Shown piece by piece: positions 52,920-62,480 of a stretch of 64,000 nucleotides of DNA; the stretch's first letter is position 1, and each line of letters begins with the position of its first letter. The stretch is from Pseudomonas fluorescens (GTDB lineage Bacteria; Pseudomonadota; Gammaproteobacteria; Pseudomonadales; Pseudomonadaceae), in the NCBI RefSeq assembly GCF_001902145.1, contig NZ_MRST01000026.1, positions 240,342 through 304,341 on the forward strand, given 5' to 3'. Position numbers and translations under genes: made by a program. The notes below the pieces were generated by a model. That model saw only the letters and a list, made by a program, of their open reading frames with translations, was not told where the DNA came from and made no database searches.

Positions 52920-53333
52920 TCAAACAGGCTTGGCGCCCATGAGCCCTGCAATCGCCACAAACCCCACCAGGCTGACCACCGCCAGCACCAGGGTGAAATT
53001 CAGGCTCCCGCCCTCGCCCTTGCGCAGCCGATTGAGCCGCGCCACCAGCCAGAACCAGGCCAGCGCCGCCACGGTGTAGAGGATGCTGGAGCCCAGAATC
53101 CAGGTTTGCCCCAACGGCCAGCCGATCAGGTGCACCAGCCACCACCCGGTGAAGGGCATGCTCAGCAGGCAAATCCCCATCAGCAGCCATACGAATGCCC
53201 AGGGGCGTTGCACGGTCACGGCCGGGCCGGCGCTGCGTTTACGCCACGCCAATACAGCCAGGCCCAGGCCGCTGAGCAGCAGCAATACGGTGGCGGTGAT
53301 GTGGATCACCTTGAGGGTGGTCAGCGTTTCCAT
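52920..53333 (-). CDS. DUF2269 membrane protein
   Basis: The 137-residue protein has four hydrophobic segments (about 7-27, 42-63, 75-95 and 112-132). LKVIHITATVLLLLSGLGLA with the early His is typical of the DUF2269 family. Its function is unknown. It lies downstream of ilvA on the same strand. Confidence 0.82.
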   Translation of the reverse strand: METLTTLKVIHITATVLLLLSGLGLAVLAWRKRSAGPAVTVQRPWAFVWLLMGICLLSMPFTGWWLVHLIGWPLGQTWILGSSILYTVAALAWFWLVARLNRLRKGEGGSLNFTLVLAVVSLVGFVAIAGLMGAKPV

Positions 53334-53373
53334 GGTCTCTATTCCTTATAGGCCGCTCAGTCAGCGTAGTCGC

Positions 53374-54888
53374 TCAACCGAGGAACAGCTGGTAAGCCGG
53401 GTTTTCGCTTTCATCCCAGTACGGATAGCCAATTTGCGCCAAAGCCGCGGGCACCAGGTGGCGCTCGTCTGCCGGCACTTGCAAGCCTGCCACCACTCGG
53501 CCGTCAGCCGCGCCGTGGTTGCGGTAGTGAAACATCGAGATGTTCCAGCGCCCGCCGAGCTTGTGGAGGAAGTTGAACAACGCCCCCGGCCGCTCCGGGA
53601 ATTCGAAGCGAAACACCAACTCGTCGCTGACTTTGGCCGCATGCCCGCCGACCATATGGCGAATGTGCAACTTGGCCAGCTCGTTCTCGGTAAGGTCCAG
53701 CACCGGAAAACCCTGGCTGGTCAAACTGGCCACCAACGCGCTGCGCGGGTCGTTCTCCGGGTGGGTCTGCACGCCGACGAAAATGTGCGCTTCGCTGCCG
53801 GAGTGGTAGCGGTAATTGAATTCGGTGATCTGGCGCTTGCCCACCGCTTCGCAGAAGGCCTTGAAGCTGCCCGGCCGCTCGGGGATGGTCACCGCGATGA
53901 TGGCCTCACGTCCCTCACCCAGTTCGGCGCGCTCGGCCACGTGGCGCAAACGGTCGAAGTTGACGTTGGCGCCCGAGTCGATGGCGACAAAGGTCTGGCC
54001 GCTGACACCGCGGGTCTCGACGTACTTTTTGATCCCGGCCACGCCCAGCGCGCCGGCCGGCTCGGTGATGGAGCGAGTGTCGTCGTAGATGTCCTTGATC
54101 GCCGCACAGATTTCATCGGTGCTGACGGTAATCACTTCATCCACATAGTCCTTGCAGATGTCGAAGGTGTGCTGGCCGATCTGCGCCACCGCCACGCCGT
54201 CGGCAAAGAGGCCGACGGTCGGCAATACCACGCGCTCGCCCGCCGCCATGGCGGCTTGCAGGCAGTTGGAATCGTCCGGCTCCACGCCGATGATCTTGAT
54301 CTCCGGGCGCAGGTATTTCACATACGCCGCAATCCCGGCGATCAGGCCGCCGCCGCCCACCGGTACGAAAATCGCGTCCAGCGGCCCTGGGTGCTGGCGC
54401 AGGATTTCCATCGCCACGGTGCCCTGCCCGGCAATGGTGTGCGGATCATCGTAGGGGTGGATGTACACGTAGCCTTTTTCGTCGACCAGCTTGAGCGAGT
54501 AGGCCAGGGCTTCCGGAAAGGAATCACCGTGCAACACCACTTTGCCGCCACGGGAGCGCACGCCTTCGACCTTGATCTCCGGAGTGGTCTTGGGCATCAC
54601 GATGGTGGCTTTCACCCCCAGCACCTTGGCCGCCAAGGCCAGGCCCTGGGCATGGTTGCCCGCCGACGCGGTGACGACGCCGCGCGCACGTTCTTCGGCA
54701 CTGAGCTGGGTCAGCTTGTTGTAGGCGCCGCGAATCTTGAACGAGAACACCGGCTGCAAGTCTTCGCGCTTGAGCCAAATCTTGTTGCCCAGCCGCTCGG
54801 AGAGCTGGCGGGCAGTCTGCAAGGGAGTTTCGACAGCGATGTCGTAAACGCGCGAGGTGAGGATTTTTTTGACGTAGTGTTCAAGCAT
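53374..54888 (-). CDS. ilvA: Threonine ammonia-lyase, biosynthetic (IlvA)
   Basis: The 504-residue PLP enzyme converts threonine to 2-oxobutyrate for isoleucine. The PLP lysine is Lys51 in SFKIRGAYNKL, and the glycine loop is VPVGGGGLIAG. Two ACT-like regulatory domains occupy about 330-504, which marks the feedback-inhibited biosynthetic form. It is divergent from rpiA. Confidence 0.96.
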   Translation of the reverse strand: MLEHYVKKILTSRVYDIAVETPLQTARQLSERLGNKIWLKREDLQPVFSFKIRGAYNKLTQLSAEERARGVVTASAGNHAQGLALAAKVLGVKATIVMPKTTPEIKVEGVRSRGGKVVLHGDSFPEALAYSLKLVDEKGYVYIHPYDDPHTIAGQGTVAMEILRQHPGPLDAIFVPVGGGGLIAGIAAYVKYLRPEIKIIGVEPDDSNCLQAAMAAGERVVLPTVGLFADGVAVAQIGQHTFDICKDYVDEVITVSTDEICAAIKDIYDDTRSITEPAGALGVAGIKKYVETRGVSGQTFVAIDSGANVNFDRLRHVAERAELGEGREAIIAVTIPERPGSFKAFCEAVGKRQITEFNYRYHSGSEAHIFVGVQTHPENDPRSALVASLTSQGFPVLDLTENELAKLHIRHMVGGHAAKVSDELVFRFEFPERPGALFNFLHKLGGRWNISMFHYRNHGAADGRVVAGLQVPADERHLVPAALAQIGYPYWDESENPAYQLFLG

Positions 54889-55026
54889 CGGCAGGCATCT
54901 ACTTCACGGGTTGGGCAGGGCCAAGGAGTCTAACCCAGCGTTTGGCCGGGCGACCACACGAATCCCGAGGTTTTGTTGGGTTATACTCGCCGCCCTCGTT
55001 AATTCCCCGCCCGTTCCGGAGCCCGC

Positions 55027-55698
55027 ATGACCCAGGATCAACTCAAACAGGCAGTGGCCCAGGCCGCTGTCGATTTAATCCTTCCTAAACTCGACGACAA
55101 GAGCATCGTCGGTGTCGGCACCGGCTCCACCGCCAACTGCTTTATCGACGCACTGGCCCAGCACAAGGGCGCGTTCGACGGCGCCGTGGCCAGTTCCGAA
55201 GCCACTGCTGCCCGCCTCAAGGGCCATGGCATTCCGGTGTACGAGCTCAACACCGTGAGCGACCTGGAGTTCTACGTCGACGGCGCGGATGAAAGCGACG
55301 AGCACCTGAACCTGATCAAAGGCGGCGGCGCGGCCCTGACCCGCGAGAAGATTGTCGCGGCCGTGGCCAAGACCTTCATTTGCATCGCCGACGCGAGCAA
55401 GCTGGTCCCCGTGCTGGGCACGTTCCCGCTGCCGGTGGAAGTCATCCCCATGGCCCGCAGCCACGTGGCCCGCGAGCTGGTGAAACTGGGCGGCGACCCG
55501 GTGTACCGCGAAGGTGTGTTGACCGACAACGGCAACATCATCCTCGACGTGTTCAATATGCAGATCACCAACCCGGTGGAGCTTGAAACGCAGATCAATG
55601 CCATTGTGGGCGTGGTCACCAACGGCCTGTTCGCGGCGCGCCCGGCGGATGTATTGCTGCTGGGCACCCCGGAAGGCGTGAAAACCCTTAAAGCTTAA
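55027..55698 (+). CDS. rpiA: Ribose-5-phosphate isomerase A
   Basis: It interconverts ribose 5-phosphate and ribulose 5-phosphate. The 223 residues contain GVGTGSTANCFIDAL, YVDGADESDEHLNLIKGGGAAL and the phosphate-site KLVPVLG. ATG 55027 follows a GGAG site. Confidence 0.97.
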   Translation: MTQDQLKQAVAQAAVDLILPKLDDKSIVGVGTGSTANCFIDALAQHKGAFDGAVASSEATAARLKGHGIPVYELNTVSDLEFYVDGADESDEHLNLIKGGGAALTREKIVAAVAKTFICIADASKLVPVLGTFPLPVEVIPMARSHVARELVKLGGDPVYREGVLTDNGNIILDVFNMQITNPVELETQINAIVGVVTNGLFAARPADVLLLGTPEGVKTLKA

Positions 55699-55714
55699 GA
55701 ACAAACCGGGCTAG

Positions 55715-55803
55715 TGTGGGAGCGGGCTTGCTCGCGAATGCGGTGTGTCAGTCACTATTTTTGTTACTGACACACCGCATTCGCGAGCAAGCCCGCTCCC
55801 ACA
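55715..55803. repeat. Type-C REPIN
   Basis: Type-C arms carry an AATGCGGTGTGTCAGT/ACTGACACACCGCATT spacer inversion, giving an almost complete palindrome. The remaining 240 bases before the autotransporter are AT-richer leader with no clear gene. Confidence 0.9.
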
Positions 55804-56044
55804 TTTGTCAGGCGTTCGACTATAAGCGATGTAACAAAAACGCTACTTTTCGCAGCACTCCTCGCCAAAACCGTGCGCTCTGTCACGGCATCCCCTGCCC
55901 CGCCTGGTATCCAATCGGATACAAATTACAGCCACGCGACCCACGCGTTTAACAATGCGCCAATTCGCAGCCGCCCATGGAATGAGGCGCGCATTGTGCA
56001 AAGGGTCTGGGCTTGAACGTCCCCCTCACCTCAAGGAAGACCTT

Positions 56045-57991
56045 GTGATAAAGCCTCTAGCCCTCGCCATCAGCGTTGCCGGTGCCCTGCTGTCCACGCA
56101 TACCCAGGCCTACGATTACGGCCAGCACGCCAACACCACCCTGGAAAAACTGATCAACGACTACCCTGGCCGATATCGCGGCACGGCAAATTTTGCCGGG
56201 GCAGCCGACTGGATGCAGAGCCAGATGGGCACGGCCTATAGCATCAGCCGCCAGGACTTCACCTGGAACAACGGCAGCCGGGCTTCGCAAAACGTGGTGG
56301 CCTCTGCCGCTGGTACCAAGGCCCAGTACGTGGTGATTGGCGCGCATTTCGACACTTACTTCGGCCGCCCGGCCCTGCAAGGCCTGGATGACAACGGTTC
56401 CGGCGCCAGCGTATTGACCGAGGTGGCAAAGAACCTCGGCGGCCTCTCGCTGGAAAATGGCCTGCAGGTCGTCGGCTTCGGCGCCGAAGAAGAGGGCCTG
56501 CGCGGCTCCCGTGCCTTTGTCGACTCACTCAGCGCCAGCCAGCGCGCCAACATGCTCGCGATGATCAACCTCGACAGCCTGATCACCGGCGACATGATGT
56601 ACGCCCACGCCGGCCAGAACAGCACCGCCAACCCGGCCTTGGCCTCCTTGCGCGAGCACACCTTCCAGATCGCCAGGGAGTTGAACATCCCATTGTTCAC
56701 CAACCCCGGCCTGGACCCGCAGTACCCGAAGGGCACCGGCTGCTGCAGCGATGGTGAGGCGTTTGAACCGCTGAATATCCCGATCCTTTATATAGAGGCC
56801 ACCAACTGGGAACTGGGCGACCTGGACGGCTACACCCAGACCGACAACCCGAAAATCCCCGGCGGCTCGACCTGGCACGACCCGAACGAAGACAACAAAG
56901 CCGTGCTGACCGATGCATTCGGCCAGGCACGCATCGACCAGCGCCTGCGTGACTATTCACGCCTGCTCAGCCGCCTGGTGCTGGAACTGACCAACGCCGA
57001 CCTGATGGCATCTACCGCTTCCGGTGGTGCCGTTGCGCGCAATATGCAAGACAACCTGCAGCGCCAGCATCAGGCCCTGGTGCGCCTGCATGATCGCCGT
57101 TGGCTGACCCTGCAAGCGACCAGCCGCGAGGTCGCAAGCTTTGATGGCGAGATCGGTGTAGATGGCGAATACAACCCGGACAGCGGCTTCGACACTGCCC
57201 CCAACCCCGAAGCCCGGCGCCTGGGCCTGCATGCCCTCGGCGACTACCAACTGACTTCAAGCCTGAATATCGGCGCCAGCCTCAGCTACCTCAATGGGCG
57301 CGACAAACTTGAGCATCGCGGCAAGCTCGACAGCGACACCTGGCAGGCAGCCGTCTATGCGCTGCTCAACGATGGCGGGCCGAGCTGGTTGGCCGGTGAC
57401 CTGAGCGTGGGCCACACGCGCTTCGATTCCAAGCGCAACCTGGTCATCCAGGCCAATGGCGGGCCGATCCTGCTCAACCAGCAACTGACGGGCGACACCG
57501 ATGCCCTGGCGCTGGGCGCACGGGTGCTGGGTGGCTATGACTTTGACTTTGGCGCGATCAAGAGCGGGCCGTTCGCCGGCCTGGACTACAGCCATTACCG
57601 CATCGACAAGTTCCACGAAAAGCAGAACCTGCGCACAGCCCTGGAATACGAAGAGCAGTCTTTCGACTCCCTGGAAGCCAGCCTCGGCTGGCGCGTGCGC
57701 GGCGCTGTTGCCCTGCCCTATGGCCTGAGCCTGATGCCCTACGGCGACATCGCCTGGGTCAAGGAACTGGCCGACGGCCGCCTGGACGACCTGCAACTCA
57801 ACGCACGCGCCGATGGCCAGGCCCGCACCGCCAGGCTGGGCTCAGTGGATAAGAGCTTTGCTCGTGCACAACTTGGCAGCCAACTGGCGATCACCCCACA
57901 GTTGGGGGTGTTTGCCGAGGTCAATGGCCGCTTCGGGCATGCTGAAGGCAGCCAGACCGGTTATTCGCTGGGCGTGCAATGGATGTTCTGA
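56045..57991 (+). CDS. aaaA: AaaA-like M28 aminopeptidase autotransporter
   Basis: The 648-residue protein reads from GTG at 56045 (MIKPLALAIS), with AAGGAAG just upstream; a longer ATG read would put 30 residues before the signal peptide. The passenger (about 25-340) is an M28 peptidase: VVIGAHFDTY (His/Asp), LDDNGSGAS (Asp), GFGAEEEGLRGS (Glu-Glu) and INLDSL (Asp) are zinc and catalytic blocks. The C-terminal 260 residues are a beta-barrel ending in the expected terminal Phe. P. aeruginosa AaaA, at the syntenic place, removes N-terminal Arg at the cell surface. Arginine preference here is inferred. Confidence 0.88.
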   Translation: MIKPLALAISVAGALLSTHTQAYDYGQHANTTLEKLINDYPGRYRGTANFAGAADWMQSQMGTAYSISRQDFTWNNGSRASQNVVASAAGTKAQYVVIGAHFDTYFGRPALQGLDDNGSGASVLTEVAKNLGGLSLENGLQVVGFGAEEEGLRGSRAFVDSLSASQRANMLAMINLDSLITGDMMYAHAGQNSTANPALASLREHTFQIARELNIPLFTNPGLDPQYPKGTGCCSDGEAFEPLNIPILYIEATNWELGDLDGYTQTDNPKIPGGSTWHDPNEDNKAVLTDAFGQARIDQRLRDYSRLLSRLVLELTNADLMASTASGGAVARNMQDNLQRQHQALVRLHDRRWLTLQATSREVASFDGEIGVDGEYNPDSGFDTAPNPEARRLGLHALGDYQLTSSLNIGASLSYLNGRDKLEHRGKLDSDTWQAAVYALLNDGGPSWLAGDLSVGHTRFDSKRNLVIQANGGPILLNQQLTGDTDALALGARVLGGYDFDFGAIKSGPFAGLDYSHYRIDKFHEKQNLRTALEYEEQSFDSLEASLGWRVRGAVALPYGLSLMPYGDIAWVKELADGRLDDLQLNARADGQARTARLGSVDKSFARAQLGSQLAITPQLGVFAEVNGRFGHAEGSQTGYSLGVQWMF

Positions 57992-58900
57992 TCAGGGTTT
58001 TTTGAACACGTAAAACAGGTTGGGCTCGCTGACCATATACAGCGTGCCGTCGTCATCCATGGCGATCCCTTCGGCCTGGGGCACGCGCTTGCTCAGGCCA
58101 TGGCGCCCTTTAAGCAACGACAGACTGCTTAGAGGGCGACCGTCGATATCCAGCTCCAAGACCAGGAACGACTCATCCGACAGCGCCAACAGGTGGCCGC
58201 TGCGCTCGTCGTATTGCAGGCTCGACAGGTCGCGCACAAACAGCCCGGCATCGCGCTTGGGGTTGTTGACCACATGCACCGAGTAGGTTTTTTCCGGTTT
58301 GAAATGGGGAAACCCATGGACCTCGTAAATCAGCATGGGGTCGCGCTCCTTGGCCACGAACAGGCGCTTGCCCACCGAATCGTAGGCCAAGCCTTCAAAG
58401 CCCTTGTTGCCGCCGACGTGCACGCCCAGGGTCATTTGTTCCGCATCGGCGGCGTCGAGGAACTTCGTGTCATCGTCCACATGCACCTTGATCAAGCGCT
58501 GCTGGCGCTCATCGCTGATGACGTAGATGTTGTCGCTGATAAATTCCACCGCCTCGGCATCGCCAAAGCCCACCAGGGGAATACGCCGCAGGATCTTGCC
58601 CTCCAGCGACAACTCGACCAGTTCGGCGTTTTTATTGGTGACGGTAAACAGGCTTTTGCGCACAGGGTCGTAGGTCAGGGCCGAGACATCGTCGTCGAGC
58701 CCTTCGATCGCCTGGCCTTCGAGGGTGACGCGGTAGTCCGCCAAGCCAATGGCGCGCTCATCGGCAGGCTGGTACCACACCCGCCAGTTGAACCAGGCGC
58801 GCTCGAACAGACGGAACTGCTGTGCAACCAGCCCGGCAGCTACCAGGGCGAGCAACAGCAGTATGAAAACAGCAGGTTTGGGGCGGGCAAGTCGACGCAT
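57992..58900 (-). CDS. SdiA-regulated-type membrane-anchored protein, copy 1
   Basis: The 302-residue protein has an N-terminal membrane anchor (about 9-27) and a large beta-propeller-like domain of the SdiA-regulated family (LTYDPVRKSLFTVTNKN, IYVISDERQQRL, YLVSEPNLFYVF-type ending). The frame stops right after the autotransporter stop codon, convergent with it. A paralog lies upstream. Function unknown; a periplasmic binding or lactonase-like role is possible. Confidence 0.85.
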   Translation of the reverse strand: MRRLARPKPAVFILLLLALVAAGLVAQQFRLFERAWFNWRVWYQPADERAIGLADYRVTLEGQAIEGLDDDVSALTYDPVRKSLFTVTNKNAELVELSLEGKILRRIPLVGFGDAEAVEFISDNIYVISDERQQRLIKVHVDDDTKFLDAADAEQMTLGVHVGGNKGFEGLAYDSVGKRLFVAKERDPMLIYEVHGFPHFKPEKTYSVHVVNNPKRDAGLFVRDLSSLQYDERSGHLLALSDESFLVLELDIDGRPLSSLSLLKGRHGLSKRVPQAEGIAMDDDGTLYMVSEPNLFYVFKKP

Positions 58901-59022
58901 CGGGGCGGGCTCAGAGAAAAAACTGGCGAATAGATATCAAGGTCACCTGAATTTAAACTTAAACGCACCGGACTGTCTGGCGAATGCCGCTTATTCAAGA
59001 CAAGTCCGACGTAATTCGTCGA

Positions 59023-59994
59023 TTATTTCTGCTTTTCAAAACGATAGAACAGGTTTGGCTCACTGACCATGTACAGGTTGCCGCTCTCGTCCATGGTCAC
59101 GCCTTCGGCACGCGGGATCGTGTCCTTGAGGCCGTTGAAGCCGCCAAGCAAGGTCATGAAACTGACTTGCTCGCCCGTTTCATCCAGTTCCAACAGCAGG
59201 TGGGAGTCGGCCGACATTACCAGCAAATGCCCGGTACGTGGGTCGATGGACAAGGCCGACAGGTTGCGCACATCCAGTTCGGTGCTGGCCAGTTTTTGCT
59301 TGTCGCCGGTCAGCGTGTTGCCATCGCTTTTCCAGGTGAATAGTGCCGGCGGGCGCTCTTCGCCCAGCACCAGCTGCTGGTTACGCTTGTCCCAGGTGAC
59401 GGCTTCAAAGGCTTTGTTCTGATCTTTGGACGGGCCCAGGTCATGGCTGGGGAAGTCGGCCTTGTTCAGCGCAGTAGTGGCGGCGTCCACCTTGACGACG
59501 GTCAGGCTGTGATCACGCTCATCGACCACCGCCATCAAGCCGTTTTCCATCACCGCTACGCCTTCCGGATTGTTCCAGCCGTTGAGCGGCATTTTGCGCA
59601 ACACATCGCCTTGCAGGCTCAGCTCGACCAGGAAGGGGTTCTTTCCCATCACCGAAAACAGGGTTTTGGTCTGCGGGTTATAGGACAGGTCTGATGCCTC
59701 GTCCTTCTCCATACCGGGCAGCAACTTGGCGTCGATCACCGCGTGATAGTCGGGCAGCCACACACTTTCCCGGCGCTCGGCCGAACTCTCGAAACGCTCC
59801 AGCACCCACAGCACACCGCGATCGTCCCAGTGCATGGCCCAGGCGACGCCATACAAAATGGCACCGGCCAAAAATACCCAGGAATACCAGCGCATGGACA
59901 AGCGAGAGCGGAGCGAGGTTTTCGAAGTGGGCAGAGGCACGGCCATTGAGCGCTTTTCCGGAAAGTCAGCTGTAGGGGATAGCACAGGATTCAT
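59023..59994 (-). CDS. SdiA-regulated-type membrane-anchored protein, copy 2
   Basis: The 323-residue paralog of the preceding gene shares SYNPQTKTLFSVMGKN, DERDHSLTVVKVD and the ending NLYMVSEPNLFYRF. The membrane segment is at about 36-54. The start may be 59994 or 59946 (MAVPLPTSK); neither ribosome site is strong. The pair probably arose by tandem duplication with considerable divergence. Confidence 0.84.
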   Translation of the reverse strand: MNPVLSPTADFPEKRSMAVPLPTSKTSLRSRLSMRWYSWVFLAGAILYGVAWAMHWDDRGVLWVLERFESSAERRESVWLPDYHAVIDAKLLPGMEKDEASDLSYNPQTKTLFSVMGKNPFLVELSLQGDVLRKMPLNGWNNPEGVAVMENGLMAVVDERDHSLTVVKVDAATTALNKADFPSHDLGPSKDQNKAFEAVTWDKRNQQLVLGEERPPALFTWKSDGNTLTGDKQKLASTELDVRNLSALSIDPRTGHLLVMSADSHLLLELDETGEQVSFMTLLGGFNGLKDTIPRAEGVTMDESGNLYMVSEPNLFYRFEKQK

Positions 59995-60078
59995 GGCCCC
60001 GCGCGCAAGAGCAGGGAATTATCCCGATAGTGTGTGAAAAAAATGCAAAAGCAGATTCAGGATGTAATGAAGATCCAA

Positions 60079-60167
60079 TGTGGGAGCGGGCTTGCTCGCG
60101 AATGCGGTGGTCCAGTCGTTGATGCATTGACTGACACTGCGCATTCGCGAGCAAGCCCGCTCCCACA
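60079..60167. repeat. Type-C REPIN
   Basis: Type-C inverted arms enclose a GTTGATGCATTGACTGACAC spacer. It lies between the SdiA-regulated-type gene and the FAH-family gene. Confidence 0.88.
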
Positions 60168-60191
60168 GTTTGATCGCAGTTTGGCAGTGAT

Positions 60192-60857
60192 TTAGCGCAC
60201 GACGCTTTCGAAGCGATTGACACCCGCCAGCTCCAGCACCACTTCATCCCCCACATTCAAAGGGCCAACGCCCGCCGGGGTGCCGGTCAGGATCACGTCG
60301 CCCGCTTGCAGGGAGAAGCAACCCGCCATGTACTGGATCATCGGCACAATCGGGTTGAGCATCTGCGCGCTGTTGCCGTCCTGGCGCACTTGGCCGTTGA
60401 TACTCAGGCGAATGCCGATATCGGTCACGTCCGCAAAGGTACTGCTGACTACGAAGGGGGCAATCACCGCCGCGCCATCGAACGACTTGGCGATTTCCCA
60501 CGGCAGGCCCTTGGCTTTGAGCTCGGCCTGTTTGTCGCGCAGGGTCAGGTCCAGGGCCGGGGCGAAGCCGGAGATGGCGTCCAGCACTTCTTCCCGGCTC
60601 GGCTTGGCGGACAAGGGCTTGCCGATCAATACGGCGATTTCCGCTTCGTAGTGCACCGAACCGCGTTCGGTCGGTATGGCAAAACCGCCTTCCAACGGCA
60701 CCACGCAACTGCCGGGCTTGATGAACAGCAACGGCTCGGTGGGCACCGGGTTGTCCAGTTCCTTGGCGTGTTCGACGTAGTTACGCCCGATGCACACCAC
60801 TTTACCCACCGGGAAGTGGATGTTGGTGCCGTCGACATACTTGTGCTGGTAGCTCAT
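60192..60857 (-). CDS. Fumarylacetoacetate hydrolase-family protein
   Basis: The 221-residue single-domain FAH-fold protein has VVCIGRNYVEHAKEL at the N-terminus, the metal-binding VHYEAEIAVLIGK Glu pair and LTGTPAGVGPL near the end. It resembles YcgM/FAHD1-type acylpyruvase or oxaloacetate decarboxylase enzymes. It is 23 bases downstream of the dehydrogenase gene. Confidence 0.88.
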   Translation of the reverse strand: MSYQHKYVDGTNIHFPVGKVVCIGRNYVEHAKELDNPVPTEPLLFIKPGSCVVPLEGGFAIPTERGSVHYEAEIAVLIGKPLSAKPSREEVLDAISGFAPALDLTLRDKQAELKAKGLPWEIAKSFDGAAVIAPFVVSSTFADVTDIGIRLSINGQVRQDGNSAQMLNPIVPMIQYMAGCFSLQAGDVILTGTPAGVGPLNVGDEVVLELAGVNRFESVVR

Positions 60858-60880
60858 GGAACGACTCCTTTAAGGTGCGA

Positions 60881-62275
60881 TTAAACAGCGAAGATCTTGC
60901 CGGGGTTCATGATCCCGTTAGGGTCGAACACCGCTTTGACGGCCTTCATGTATTCGATTTCAACCGGTGAACGGCTGTAGGTCAGGTAATCGCGCTTGGT
61001 CATGCCCACCCCGTGTTCGGCGGAGATCGAGCCGTTGTACTTGGCAACGGTCTCGAATACCCACTTGTTCACGGTGGCGCACTTGGCAAAGAATTCATCC
61101 TTGCTCAGGTTTTCCGGCTTGAGAATGTTCAGGTGCAGGTTGCCGTCACCGATATGGCCGAACCAGACGATTTCGAAGTCTGGGTAGTGTTCGCCGACGA
61201 TCGCGTCAATTTCGCTGAGGAACGCCGGCACTTTCGACACGGTCACCGAGATGTCGTTCTTGTACGGCGTCCAGTGGGAAATGGTTTCGGAGATGTACTC
61301 GCGCAGTTTCCACAGGTTATGCAGTTGGGTGTCGCTCTGGCTCATCACGCCATCGAGCACCCAGCCCTGCTCCACGCAATGTTCGAAAGTTTCCAGGGCG
61401 TGGTTGGCGACTTCTTCGGTGGTGGCTTCGAACTCCAGCAGGGCGTAGAACGGGCACTCGGTTTCGAACGGCGCCGGCACGTCGCCACGGCCAAGGACTT
61501 TGGCCAGGGCCTTGTCGGAGAAGAATTCGAAGGCGGTCAGGTCCAGCTTGCTCTGGAAGGCATGCAGCACCGGCATGATCGAGTCGAAATCAGTCGTACC
61601 GAGCACCATCGCCGTGAGGTTTTTCGGCGCACGGTCCAGGCGCATGGTGGCTTCGACCACAAAGCCCAGGGTGCCCTCGGCGCCGATAAACAGTTGGCGC
61701 ATGTCGTAGCCGGTGGCGTTCTTGATCAGGTCGCGGTTCAGCTCCAGCACATCGCCTTTGCCGGTGACAACCTTCATGCCGGCCACCCAGTTGCGAGTCA
61801 TACCGTAGCGAATTACTTTGATCCCGCCGGCATTGGTGCCGATATTGCCGCCAATCTGGCTGGAACCGGACGAGGCGAAATCCACCGGGTAATACAGGCC
61901 GTTTTCTTCAGCGACGTTTTGCAGTTGCTTGGTGACCACACCCGGCTGGCACACGGCGGTGCGGTCGGTGAGGTTCACGTCGAGGATCTGGTTCATATAG
62001 TCGAACGACACCACCACTTCGCCATTGGCGGCAACGGCAGCAGCCGACAAGCCCGTGCGCCCACCCGATGGCACCAGCGCCACCTTGTGCTCATTGGCCC
62101 ACCGGACGATGGCCTGCACCTGCTCGGTGGTCTTGGGGAACACGATGGCGGTGGGTGCGGGGGCGAAGTGCTTGGTCCAATCCTTGCCGTAAGCCTCCAG
62201 GGAGTCGGCATCGGTCAGCACTTTGCCGGGCTCAACCAGGGTCTTTAGCTCATCAATCAGGGCAGGATGGGTCAT
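60881..62275 (-). CDS. FAD-linked D-2-hydroxyglutarate dehydrogenase
   Basis: The 464-residue protein starts at 62275 (MTHPALIDELK). The FAD_binding_4 domain has VPSGGRTGLSAAAVA and SSGSSQIGGNIGTNAGG, and the C-terminal metal/substrate part has GHIGDGNLHLN and SAEHGVGMTKR. The PAO1 protein in the same place oxidises D-2-hydroxyglutarate, which SerA makes as a by-product, back to 2-oxoglutarate. The divergent serA start is 205 bases away, so they are likely to work together. Confidence 0.88.
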   Translation of the reverse strand: MTHPALIDELKTLVEPGKVLTDADSLEAYGKDWTKHFAPAPTAIVFPKTTEQVQAIVRWANEHKVALVPSGGRTGLSAAAVAANGEVVVSFDYMNQILDVNLTDRTAVCQPGVVTKQLQNVAEENGLYYPVDFASSGSSQIGGNIGTNAGGIKVIRYGMTRNWVAGMKVVTGKGDVLELNRDLIKNATGYDMRQLFIGAEGTLGFVVEATMRLDRAPKNLTAMVLGTTDFDSIMPVLHAFQSKLDLTAFEFFSDKALAKVLGRGDVPAPFETECPFYALLEFEATTEEVANHALETFEHCVEQGWVLDGVMSQSDTQLHNLWKLREYISETISHWTPYKNDISVTVSKVPAFLSEIDAIVGEHYPDFEIVWFGHIGDGNLHLNILKPENLSKDEFFAKCATVNKWVFETVAKYNGSISAEHGVGMTKRDYLTYSRSPVEIEYMKAVKAVFDPNGIMNPGKIFAV

Positions 62276-62480
62276 CGACAGAACTCTCGAACAATTCATG
62301 GTCATCCTGAGAACGCTTCACGTCGCAGGAATAGGTGTTTAGCGGGGTGCGTATGCTAGCATACCGCCCCCGCAGGACAGACCCAAAGGGCGTTTCTGCG
62401 GTGACGGCTTTCCTGCCGTCCGGGTCAGCTTGCGCTGCTCGACTCCCTGCCAATTTTCTCCGGGATACAGGTTTACGCAG

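Noticed and set aside
16114..60167. Repeated palindromes as a possible CRISPR array
   Set aside because: The repeats are scattered singly between genes, each an inverted doublet, with related and not unique spacers, and there are no cas genes.
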